From Salinibacterium sp. (GTDB lineage Bacteria; Actinomycetota; Actinomycetes; Actinomycetales; Microbacteriaceae): a stretch of 6,260 bases of DNA. Position 1 is the first letter of the stretch. Each line of letters opens with the position of its first letter. Below, piece after piece: positions 1-5,799 of the stretch. The DNA lies in contig JANXTJ010000189.1 in the NCBI GenBank assembly GCA_025352485.1, positions 1 through 6,260 on the forward strand. Direction: 5' to 3'. The position numbers and the translations under genes were made by a program. The notes under the pieces are model-generated. The model saw only the letters and a list, made by a program, of their open reading frames with translations. It was not told the DNA's origin and made no database searches.

Positions 1-979
1 CGGTCACGATGCTGACGATCGCCCCAATCGCAATGACGTTTGCCACCGCCGGCAGTCCGACCGACTTAAAGGCGGTCGAGAAACCGCTTTCCGGGTCGAT
101 CTGGGTGTAATTCTGCATTCCGGTGAGCACGATCGTGGCCAGCACGTAGAGCACCATCGCGATGCCCAGCGAAAGCAGGATCGCCTTCGGCATATGACGG
201 GTGGCGTCTTTCGACTCCTCGGCGGCCGTGCTCATCGCGTCGTATCCGAAGACCGCGAAGAAGACCGTGGCGGCCCCCGTCAACACTCCGGCAGCCCCGA
301 ACGGAAAGTATGGCGTGTAGTTGGCGCTGTTGATCTGGGTGAGCCCGAGCACGATGATGACGAGCACGAGCAGCACCTTGAAACCGACGACGAAGACTTC
401 GAAGCGGGCCGCGGCACGAATGCCCCTCGTCAGGAGGAACGCGGTGCCCAGGCACAGAATGACGGCGAACAGGTCGACAACGTGCCCGGGGCCGGTGCCA
501 TAGGCGCCGAGCATCCAGGTCGGCAGGTCGAGCCCAAATTGACCGACCAGAAAGCCGAAATAGCCAGACACGCCGATCGCGACGACGGCGACGATGGCCG
601 TGTATTCGAGCAGCAGATCCCAGCCGATAAACCAGCCGGCAAGCTCTCCGAGCGAGACATAGCCGTAGGTGTATGCCGATCCGGCCTTCGGGATCATCCC
701 CGCGAACTCGGCATAAGACAGTGCCGCCGCCGCGCTGGCCACGCCGGCAATGAGGAACGAGATGAGCACGGCGGGGCCGGCGATGTTGTGGGCAACGGTT
801 CCGGCGAGGGTGAAAATTCCGGCACCGATGATGCCACCCACGCCGATCGCCGTCAGTTGCCACAGGCCCAAGGACCGGGTGAGGGTGCCCTCCCCGCCCT
901 CCTTTTCATCCTGAATCTGACCTATTGGCTTACGCCGAAGAATCGTTTTTTGGATTTTCTGGATCAATGGGGTGGCCAT
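1..979 (-). CDS. APC-superfamily amino acid permease (cationic amino acid transporter type), 3' part outside window
   Basis: This is an integral membrane amino acid transporter, probably a proton- or cation-coupled uptake carrier. The 326 visible residues read without a break to the left edge; roughly 130-170 more would be expected from family length. Residues 47-56 (VGGIIGAGIF) are the unwound first membrane helix that binds the substrate backbone. Residues 240-258 hold FFAVFGYDAMSTAAEE followed by SKD, the helix 6 signature of the CAT/YfnA branch (usually FFAYxGFDAVSTAAEE). About eight hydrophobic segments can be counted. The N-terminus contains RRKPI (residues 15-19), as in many YfnA-like proteins. 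The start is supported by a perfect AGGAGG (986-991) six bases before the ATG at 979, with no other ATG before residue 95. The start lies inside the 3' end of pabB (50-bp overlap), so it is probably the second gene of a pabB operon. The substrate cannot be told from sequence; a link to aromatic amino acids or pABA is not shown. Confidence 0.94.
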   Translation of the reverse strand, partial: MATPLIQKIQKTILRRKPIGQIQDEKEGGEGTLTRSLGLWQLTAIGVGGIIGAGIFTLAGTVAHNIAGPAVLISFLIAGVASAAAALSYAEFAGMIPKAGSAYTYGYVSLGELAGWFIGWDLLLEYTAIVAVVAIGVSGYFGFLVGQFGLDLPTWMLGAYGTGPGHVVDLFAVILCLGTAFLLTRGIRAAARFEVFVVGFKVLLVLVIIVLGLTQINSANYTPYFPFGAAGVLTGAATVFFAVFGYDAMSTAAEESKDATRHMPKAILLSLGIAMVLYVLATIVLTGMQNYTQIDPESGFSTAFKSVGLPAVANVIAIGAIVSIVT

Positions 980-2336
980 GTGTTTCCTCCTGGGCGCAAC
1001 TGTAACCCGCCGCTCCCAACACCCGCAGTAATACTCCCGACTTCAGTTTCACTTCTGCCAGTTCCTCGGCGGGATCCGAGAGTGCCGTGATTCCACCACC
1101 GGTGCCGACGGTCGAGCCAGCCGGGTCGATCACAATCGAGCGGATGACCATCGCAAGATCCACCGCGCCATCGAGGCCGATGTAGCCGAACGCACCCGCG
1201 TAGATGCCGCGCGCTCGATGTTCGAGGCGGTCGAGTATCTCGGTCGCGGATCGTTTTGGCGCCCCCGTCATGGACCCGGCCGGGAAGCAGGCCTTGATCG
1301 CGTCGATGCCGGTGAATCCATCCGCGAGCTCGCCGCGCACCGTGCTGACGAGCTGGTGCACCTGCGCGTAACTTTCGACGGCCATCAGGCTGGTTACGGC
1401 CACCGACCCGACCCGCGAGATTCGGGCTATGTCGTTGCGCATCAGGTCGACGATCATCAGATTCTCGGCGCGCTCCTTGTCGCTGCTGATGAGTTCGTCG
1501 CGCAGTGCCAGGTCGCCGGCCTCCGTAGCTCCGCGCGGCCGTGTTCCCTTGATCGGGCTGGTCGAGACGGTGCCATCGGGCGTGACGGCAAGAAACTGCT
1601 CGGGGGAAGCGCTCAACAGTGAGACCGTCCCCGCGCGAAGAAGGGCGCCGTGATGGGTGGGGCTGGCTGCCCGCAGCGCCAGGTAGGTCGCCAGCGGATC
1701 CGGGGACACCGCCACCGACACCTCGGTGGTCAGGCACAACTGGTAGGCGTCGCCGCGCAGGATGGCGGCCTGACAGCGCCCGATCATGTCGAGATATTCG
1801 GCGTCGCTGTAGGCCCAGATCGCGGGGGTGGGATCGGCAGGAGCGGTGGCGGGCGGGGTTGCGGCGGCCGGCGCGGTTTCGTGGGGCTCGGCTTCGAGGG
1901 CCGCAAGAACCGACTCGCGATAGCCCCGAACATCGTGCAGGGCAAGCAGCGTGACCTCTTGGCGGGCGTGGTCGAAGGCGAGGGCGCGATCCACCGTCAG
2001 GAACGCAGCGTCCGGGTAGCGGCCGACCCGCTCGATCGGCACTCCCATGGTCTCGCCGCGCAGCTCGTAGCCGAGCCAACCGACCAGACCGAGAGTGAAG
2101 CCGGCGGGGGCATCCGTGGTCTCGACGTCGGAATGCTGTGCTCGCAGCCAGTCGAGCACTGGGCCGCCAAAATCCGTCGTGACGGCAGACGCGAGGCCGA
2201 GATAGCTGTGGCCGGTGGTCGCGGATGGTCCGCTATCGAGCCAGAATGCGGCATCCGAGTCGCCACAGATGGCGGCATAGGCTCGCGCCGGGTCGATCCA
2301 CCGGCCGAGCGAGAGCGTCTGGACGCGGGGGCGCAT
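930..2336 (-). CDS. pabB: Aminodeoxychorismate synthase component I (PabB)
   Basis: With a PabA glutaminase partner, PabB converts chorismate plus ammonia to 4-amino-4-deoxychorismate, the precursor of p-aminobenzoate for folate; it is cytoplasmic. The 468 residues show an N-terminal domain (about 1-150, with WLDSG at 32-36 and GWLGYELRG at 86-94), an Ala/Pro-rich linker (about 155-171) and a chorismate-binding domain (about 175-443). PIKGTRPRG at 261-269 carries Lys263, the lysine typical of PabB; anthranilate synthase TrpE has Ala there (PIAGT). Other family signatures are DLMRNDIAR (297-305), HQLVS (327-331), PAGSMTGAPK (352-361) and GAFGYIG (381-387). The ATG at 2336 has no Shine-Dalgarno sequence and sits 11 bp from the divergent pabC start; leaderless expression is likely. 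The C-terminal tail after residue 444 is polar, looks unconserved, and overlaps the permease start. A TrpE, isochorismate synthase or salicylate synthase role is less likely given PIKGT and the pabC neighbour. Confidence 0.92.
   Translation of the reverse strand: MRPRVQTLSLGRWIDPARAYAAICGDSDAAFWLDSGPSATTGHSYLGLASAVTTDFGGPVLDWLRAQHSDVETTDAPAGFTLGLVGWLGYELRGETMGVPIERVGRYPDAAFLTVDRALAFDHARQEVTLLALHDVRGYRESVLAALEAEPHETAPAAATPPATAPADPTPAIWAYSDAEYLDMIGRCQAAILRGDAYQLCLTTEVSVAVSPDPLATYLALRAASPTHHGALLRAGTVSLLSASPEQFLAVTPDGTVSTSPIKGTRPRGATEAGDLALRDELISSDKERAENLMIVDLMRNDIARISRVGSVAVTSLMAVESYAQVHQLVSTVRGELADGFTGIDAIKACFPAGSMTGAPKRSATEILDRLEHRARGIYAGAFGYIGLDGAVDLAMVIRSIVIDPAGSTVGTGGGITALSDPAEELAEVKLKSGVLLRVLGAAGYSCAQEETHGHPIDPENPKNDSSA
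986..991 (-). promoter_or_regulatory. Strong ribosome binding site for the permease, inside pabB
   Basis: The minus strand reads AGGAGG, then AAACAC, then ATG. This is a full Shine-Dalgarno match with a 6-base spacer, embedded in pabB codons near residues 449-451. It fixes the permease start at 979 although pabB translation continues past it to 930. It contrasts with pabB, pabC and marR in this window, none of which has such a site. Confidence 0.85.
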
Positions 2337-2350
2337 AACCTAAGCCTATG
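2334..2350. promoter_or_regulatory. Interlocked divergent leaderless promoters of pabB and pabC
   Basis: The region reads CATAACCTAAGCCTATG, with the pabB start codon (complement of CAT, 2334-2336) at one end and the pabC ATG (2348-2350) at the other. On the plus strand TAACCT (2336-2341) occupies exactly -12 to -7 if transcription starts at the A of the pabC ATG. On the minus strand TAGGCT (2348-2343) occupies exactly -12 to -7 if transcription starts at the A of the pabB ATG. Both fit the actinobacterial -10 consensus TANNNT. Neither gene has a convincing Shine-Dalgarno sequence and no room exists for a leader within the gap. No good TTGACA-like -35 box is seen on either side. Leaderless transcription is common in actinobacteria; here it is inferred from spacing alone. 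Confidence 0.6.
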
Positions 2351-3112
2351 AGTGCGCAGCAGGTCTCCCTGTGGACGGGTGGTCGGCTGGTCGCGGCCGA
2401 CGACAGCGATCTCGCCGAGACGTCGATCGTGGTCGCAGACTCCTGGCTAGTGACCGACGGCAGCTCCTTGGCCCTTACCGCCCATCGCGAGCGGTTCCTG
2501 GCCACCGCAGGGCCCACCGCCGGGCCTGCCGCCGCCGACTTTTGGGCCGCCGCAATCGCCGTGATCCCGACGGATGGCGACTGGTTTCCGCGGGTGGAGT
2601 CGCGCTCGGACGGACGCCTCGTGCTGCGCCTGCGCCCCGCCCCCGAACGCCAGCGCTCCGTCGTGCTCGCCACCTGGACGGGTGCCGACCCGTGGACCCA
2701 ACCGCTCGTCAAAGGCCCTGACCTTGAGCGGATGCTCGGCGTGCGCCGTTCGGTGGCGGCGGTCGGCGCCGGCGAGGCCGTGCTGCTCTCCCCGGACGGC
2801 TACGTCGTAGACGGCGCTACCAGCGCCCTATTGTGGTGGCGCGGCGAAATTCTGTGTGGGCCGCTGCACGAATTCGAGCGCGTCGACAGCGTGACGGCGC
2901 GCAGCGTTCTCACCCTCGCGACGGCCCTCGGCATTGAGACCCATGATGAGGCGGTGACCCCCGCCGAGCTGGACGGCACCGAACTGTGGGCTCTCAACGC
3001 GCTGCACGGCATCCGGATCGCCACCGCCTGGGTCGGCGGGCCGCCGCTAGCCGAACAGCCAGGGCGGCTGACCCTCTGGCGTAACCGGCTGGCAGCCCTG
3101 CGACGCCGCTGA
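2348..3112 (+). CDS. pabC: Class IV aminotransferase-fold PLP enzyme, probable aminodeoxychorismate lyase (PabC)
   Basis: The likely reaction splits 4-amino-4-deoxychorismate into p-aminobenzoate and pyruvate, the step after PabB, in the cytoplasm with pyridoxal phosphate. The 254 residues are close to the usual PabC length. HRERF (46-50) matches the HxxRF/L motif with the phosphate-binding arginine (Arg49). KGPDLERML (122-130) aligns with KHLNRLEQVL of E. coli PabC from memory, placing the PLP lysine at Lys122. EAVLLSPDGYVVDGATSALLWW spans 143-164 and NALHGIR (217-223) is the C-terminal motif often seen in this family. The pyridine-binding glutamate of fold type IV appears as Asp155, and the Asn of the usual (S/A)N pair is Ala160. 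Assignment to PabC rests mainly on divergence from pabB with an 11-bp gap; a branched-chain or D-amino acid aminotransferase is possible from the fold alone. The start is the ATG at 2348, probably leaderless. The TGA stop lies in a tandem repeat facing the MMPL gene. Confidence 0.8.
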   Translation: MSAQQVSLWTGGRLVAADDSDLAETSIVVADSWLVTDGSSLALTAHRERFLATAGPTAGPAAADFWAAAIAVIPTDGDWFPRVESRSDGRLVLRLRPAPERQRSVVLATWTGADPWTQPLVKGPDLERMLGVRRSVAAVGAGEAVLLSPDGYVVDGATSALLWWRGEILCGPLHEFERVDSVTARSVLTLATALGIETHDEAVTPAELDGTELWALNALHGIRIATAWVGGPPLAEQPGRLTLWRNRLAALRRR

Positions 3113-3144
3113 GTTAGTCGACGCCCGCTGAGTTAGTCGAGGCC
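3107..3144. repeat. 19-bp tandem duplication spanning two convergent stop codons
   Basis: Two head-to-tail copies of CGCTGAGTTAGTCGACGCC lie at 3107-3125 and 3126-3144; they differ at one base (C3122 versus G3141). Each copy contains a plus-strand TGA and a minus-strand TAA one base apart. The pabC gene uses the TGA of the first copy (3110-3112) and the MMPL gene uses the TAA of the second copy (3135-3133). The two genes converge here with 20 bases between their stops. No terminator hairpin is visible in the gap. Confidence 0.85.
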
Positions 3145-5208
3145 CGAAGGCGAACCGGAGGCGAGGTCACGCGCCACGCGGCTCGGCCACCAGAACTTCT
3201 CACCGCCGATGAACGCCAGCGCTGGCACCAGCACCGTGCGCACCAGAAGCGTATCGAGCAGCACCCCGATGCAAACGATGATCCCGATCTGTGTCAGCGT
3301 GATGAGCGGAAGCACGCCGAGAACAGCGAACACCGCAGCCAGCAGGATGCCCGCACTCGTGATCACGCCGCCGGTCGACGACAGCGCGCGCAGCATACCC
3401 ACTCTGGTCCCGAAAGCCACGGATTCCTCACGAGCCCGTGTCACGAGAAAAATGTTGTAGTCGACCCCGAGCGCCACCAGAAAGAGAAAACTGAACAGCA
3501 CCACGTTGGTATCGATGGCAGGGAAGCCGAATACCGAACGGAACAGTAGCCAGCTCGCGCCGAGACTCGCAAAGAACGAGGCCACCACTGTCACCAGAAG
3601 CAGCACGGGAGCGACCAAGGCTCGCAGTAACAACACAAGGACGAGGAAAACCAGACCCAGAATCAACGGGATCACGAGATTTTGGTCGGCGGTCTGCGCG
3701 CGATTCGCATCGAGAGTTTGCGCGTCGAGGCCGCCGACGATCGCCTCGGCACCCGCGATGCCATGGACGGTGTCCCTCAGTGCGTCGACGGTCGCAAATG
3801 ATGCCGCCGTCTCCGCGGCCGAATCGAACGTCACGTTAATTTGGGTGATGTCCCCGTTTGTCGCTCCCACCGTCGCAGATGCGACGCCCGGCACGGTCTT
3901 GGCAGCTTTCACCACGTCCTCAGCCGAGCCGGCGTTGGCGATGACCACCGCCGGAGAGCCGCTGCCCGCCGAGAAGGCGGCGGCCAGGATCTCCTGCCCG
4001 ACCACTGATTCCGGAACCGAAGTGAACTTCTGCGACTGCGACAAACCGATCGAAATCTGCGGCACACCGCTCAGGGCGAGCGCGCCGAGTACGAGGGCGC
4101 CCACGACCGCGACAACGACAGGTCGCCGGGAAACGAGCGTGCCCAATCGGTGCCAGACACCTTTCTCGAGAGTGCCAGCGCTGCCAAACCGCGGCAGATA
4201 GGGCCAAAACAGGCCGCGACCGAAGAGCACGAGCGTCGCTGGCAACACGACTAGGGCAAAAAGCATCGCGACCACGATTCCGGTCGCGCACGCGATTCCG
4301 AGCGCGCGGTTTCCTTCAAGCGAGGCGAACAGCAGGGTGAGCAACGACAGCACCACGGTGCTGCCACTGGCCACGATCGCCGGACCAGCGGCACGCAGCG
4401 CGATCGACATGGCTTCGCGTCGGTCTTCGGTGCTACGCAACTGTTCCCGGTACCGTGCGATCAGCAGCAGTGCATAGTTTGTGCCGGCGCCGAAGACGAG
4501 CACGGAGAGAATACCCGTAACCGACGCGTCAAGTGCGATGCCCGCGGCCGCGGCAATCCGCGTCGCCACGATACTGGCGACGCCATCGGCCAGCCCCACC
4601 ACAGCCAGCGGAACGAGCCACAGCCATGGGCTGCGATAGGTGATCAGCAACAGTAAGGCGACCACGACCACGGTCGTGAGCAGGAGCGTGAGGTCTGCGC
4701 CCTTGAAAACGGCGGCAATATCGACCGCGAAACCCTCTGGCCCGGTCAGGCGGGCCGTAAGACCCACGGGCAGGTCGGCATTGGCCGTGGAGCGAAGTTG
4801 GGAGGCGCGGGTGGCCTGTGCAGCGACGTCCGGGAGGGTCTGCAGGGGCACGACCACCAGCGCGACAGTGCCGTCGTCGGAGATAGTGGGTGGCGGAGCC
4901 ATCGGGCTGGACGAGTACGCGGTCAGTGCCGTCGCGGCCGCGCCCACCGCCGTGATGTCGGCAGCCGTGAGCGTCGAGCCGTCCCGGCTGAACACGAGCA
5001 GGGCGGTGCTGCCGTCTACGGCGGGAAGGTTCGTCTGGGCGACGGTCACCCGCGCCGATTCGGCGGAAGCTGGCAACCCGAGGCCGGGTGAGCTGGCCCC
5101 GCTGGCGCCGGAGCCGATCGCGAACACGGCCCCCGCCGCAATCAGCGCACCAACGAGCACGATCCAGGAGGTGCGCCGAGCTGTGATGAAGTTCGCGATT
5201 CGCCGCAT
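3133..5208 (-). CDS. MMPL family transporter (RND superfamily)
   Basis: This inner-membrane, probably proton-driven exporter has 691 residues, typical for the shorter actinobacterial MMPL proteins (MmpL proteins of mycobacteria are about 900 or more). It shows the duplicated RND plan: a membrane helix at about 14-32, an extracytoplasmic domain (about 33-170), five to six helices (about 171-330), then a repeat with a helix at 363-381, a second soluble domain (about 382-508) and helices at about 511-666. The motif FGAGTNYALLLIARYRE (239-255) lies in helix 4 and VALGVDYNIFLVTRAREE (578-595) in helix 10. The second half keeps the Asp-Tyr pair (583-584) used for proton relay in MmpL3; the first half has Asn244-Tyr245. 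The start at 5208 has only a weak GGGA (5216-5213) four bases upstream. It is divergent from a MarR gene, which suggests drug or lipid export under local repression. The substrate is unknown. Confidence 0.95.
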   Translation of the reverse strand: MRRIANFITARRTSWIVLVGALIAAGAVFAIGSGASGASSPGLGLPASAESARVTVAQTNLPAVDGSTALLVFSRDGSTLTAADITAVGAAATALTAYSSSPMAPPPTISDDGTVALVVVPLQTLPDVAAQATRASQLRSTANADLPVGLTARLTGPEGFAVDIAAVFKGADLTLLLTTVVVVALLLLITYRSPWLWLVPLAVVGLADGVASIVATRIAAAAGIALDASVTGILSVLVFGAGTNYALLLIARYREQLRSTEDRREAMSIALRAAGPAIVASGSTVVLSLLTLLFASLEGNRALGIACATGIVVAMLFALVVLPATLVLFGRGLFWPYLPRFGSAGTLEKGVWHRLGTLVSRRPVVVAVVGALVLGALALSGVPQISIGLSQSQKFTSVPESVVGQEILAAAFSAGSGSPAVVIANAGSAEDVVKAAKTVPGVASATVGATNGDITQINVTFDSAAETAASFATVDALRDTVHGIAGAEAIVGGLDAQTLDANRAQTADQNLVIPLILGLVFLVLVLLLRALVAPVLLLVTVVASFFASLGASWLLFRSVFGFPAIDTNVVLFSFLFLVALGVDYNIFLVTRAREESVAFGTRVGMLRALSSTGGVITSAGILLAAVFAVLGVLPLITLTQIGIIVCIGVLLDTLLVRTVLVPALAFIGGEKFWWPSRVARDLASGSPSGLD

Positions 5209-5218
5209 GGGATCCCAT
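5207..5218. promoter_or_regulatory. Perfect 12-bp palindrome overlapping the MMPL start codon
   Basis: ATGGGATCCCAT is its own reverse complement and includes two bases of the MMPL ATG (complement of CAT, 5206-5208). It also contains the weak Shine-Dalgarno GGGA. It could be a protein-binding site that blocks transcription or the start region, or just chance; a 12-bp perfect palindrome is uncommon but not rare in a genome. Confidence 0.35.
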
Positions 5219-5240
5219 AGTTCGTTTTGTTAACTATTAA
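5217..5240. promoter_or_regulatory. Candidate MarR operator: inverted repeats in the MMPL/marR gap
   Basis: ATAGTT (5217-5222) and AACTAT (5232-5237) form a perfect inverted repeat with a 9-bp spacer. Overlapping it are GTTAAC (5229-5234) and TTAA-CTA-TTAA (5230-5240). The stretch is strongly AT-rich against the GC-rich flanks. MarR dimers usually bind such palindromes of about 16-22 bp in their own divergent promoter. The site lies between the predicted MMPL start of transcription and the MMPL ATG, so binding would block that gene. Which of the overlapping symmetries is used cannot be decided here. Confidence 0.45.
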
Positions 5241-5280
5241 TGTTCTTCATAACCTAGCTGTAAACTCCAAACCATGACAA
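5227..5280. promoter_or_regulatory. Overlapping divergent promoters for the MMPL gene and marR
   Basis: On the minus strand TTGTCA (5280-5275), an 18-bp spacer and TAGGTT (5256-5251) form a plausible promoter for the MMPL gene, starting near 5244 with a leader of about 36 bases. On the plus strand TTGTTA (5227-5232), a 17-bp spacer and TAACCT (5250-5255) could serve marR with a start near 5262. A second box TAAACT (5261-5266) would start transcription at 5273/5274, making marR leaderless; marR has no Shine-Dalgarno sequence. The two first -10 boxes are the two strands of the same heptamer TAACCTA (5250-5256). These are reading-based predictions only. Confidence 0.45.
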
Positions 5281-5723
5281 GAGCCCGCCCGCCCGCCCGA
5301 CGGGCGACTCGCGCGCTGCGCGAAATTCTCACTATCAGCAAGAAATTTGAGGGACACCTGGGCGAGCAACTCGCCGTCAATCCGACTGACCTTGAGGCCA
5401 TGGTGCAGCTCATCGAGAGCGGCCCGCTCTCCCCCGCGGAGCTTGCCGGACGGCTGGGGGTCAGCCGTCCCGCCGTCACGGCGGTCGTCGACCGGCTGGC
5501 CCGATTGGGTCACGCCAGCCGAGCCAGCAATCCCGCCGACCGGCGCGGAATTGTGGTCACCGCGTCGCTCGATTCAACGGGGAAGGCGATGGGAATCCTC
5601 GTGCCGATGTTCATGGATATCGATTCCACGCTCGATCGGTTCGACCCTGCCGAACAAGCGGCAATCTCGGAGTACCTCGAACTCGTCATCACCGCGTACC
5701 GCAGGCACGTTCCGCGGGGCTGA
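5274..5723 (+). CDS. MarR-family transcriptional regulator
   Basis: This 149-residue winged helix-turn-helix protein is a normal MarR length and probably acts as a dimeric, ligand-released repressor of the divergent MMPL exporter and of itself. The N-terminal helix is about 11-34. The helix-turn-helix spans about 53-79 (LSPAELAGRLGVSRPAVTAV within it) and is followed by the wing with NPADRRG (86-92), whose Asp-Arg-Arg is the family's DNA-contact signature. The C-terminal helices (about 97-145) would form the dimer interface. There is no cysteine, so thiol-based redox sensing of the OhrR or MgrA kind is excluded. The ATG at 5274 lacks a Shine-Dalgarno sequence and a TAAACT box ends 7 bases before it, so the transcript may be leaderless. 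Its 5' coding end carries two tight hairpins. The gene converges on the binding-protein gene through a strong hairpin. Control of a distant target instead of, or besides, the exporter is possible. Confidence 0.93.
   Translation: MTRARPPARRATRALREILTISKKFEGHLGEQLAVNPTDLEAMVQLIESGPLSPAELAGRLGVSRPAVTAVVDRLARLGHASRASNPADRRGIVVTASLDSTGKAMGILVPMFMDIDSTLDRFDPAEQAAISEYLELVITAYRRHVPRG
5290..5319 (+). other. Two adjacent tight hairpins at the start of the marR coding region
   Basis: CGCCC-GAC-GGGCG (5290-5302) and TCGCGC-GCT-GCGCGA (5305-5319) are perfect stems of 5 and 6 bp with 3-base loops, two bases apart, beginning 16 bases after the marR ATG. They encode part of an Arg/Ala/Pro-rich N-terminus. 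In GC-rich coding DNA such pairing can arise by chance, so a regulatory role is only possible. Confidence 0.3.
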
Positions 5724-5735
5724 ATGCCTGACGGC

Positions 5736-5795
5736 CGCAGTGCGGGGCGACAGCACGGACGGGGCGAACTTCGACAGAAGCCCGCCCCGCCTGCG
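5736..5795. terminator. Shared hairpin terminator between convergent marR and osmoprotectant-binding gene
   Basis: CGCAG-T-GCGGGGCG (5736-5749) pairs with CGCCCCGC-CTGCG (5783-5795): 13 base pairs with one bulged T. Alternatively CGGGGCG (5760-5766) pairs with CGCCCCG (5783-5789), enclosing a second stem CTTC-GACA-GAAG (5769-5780) with a GNNA-type loop. Either fold sits in the 76-bp gap between two converging stop codons, so it could end transcripts from both sides. There is no T tract, which is common for actinobacterial terminators. Confidence 0.65.
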
Positions 5796-5799
5796 ACTG

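Noticed and set aside
194..1090. Long plus-strand open frame opposite the permease
   Set aside because: It is rich in Arg, Asp, Glu and Gly with no family motif, and the minus strand reads as a clear APC permease through the whole stretch; it is an antisense shadow of high-GC codons.
1780..1880. Possible frameshift or domain break in pabB at the Ala/Pro-rich stretch
   Set aside because: The frame is continuous and both flanking domains are in it; such linkers between the N-terminal and chorismate-binding parts are ordinary in high-GC genomes.
964..2079. Second minus-strand frame of 371 codons within pabB
   Set aside because: Arg/Pro-rich out-of-frame reading; PabB motifs PIKGT and PAGSMTGAPK are in the other frame.
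1650..2351. Plus-strand open frame of 233 codons opposite pabB
   Set aside because: Glycine-rich, without recognisable motifs, and antisense to well-conserved PabB sequence.
3101..3150. Terminator between pabC and the MMPL gene
   Set aside because: Only the direct repeat and the 6-bp palindrome GTCGAC are present; no stem-loop of useful length was found.
4529..5218. Minus-strand frame starting at an ATG ten bases upstream of the MMPL start
   Set aside because: It is out of frame with the MMPL protein and gives a low-complexity Arg/Gly product, while the MMPL frame has membrane helices and family motifs from its first residues.
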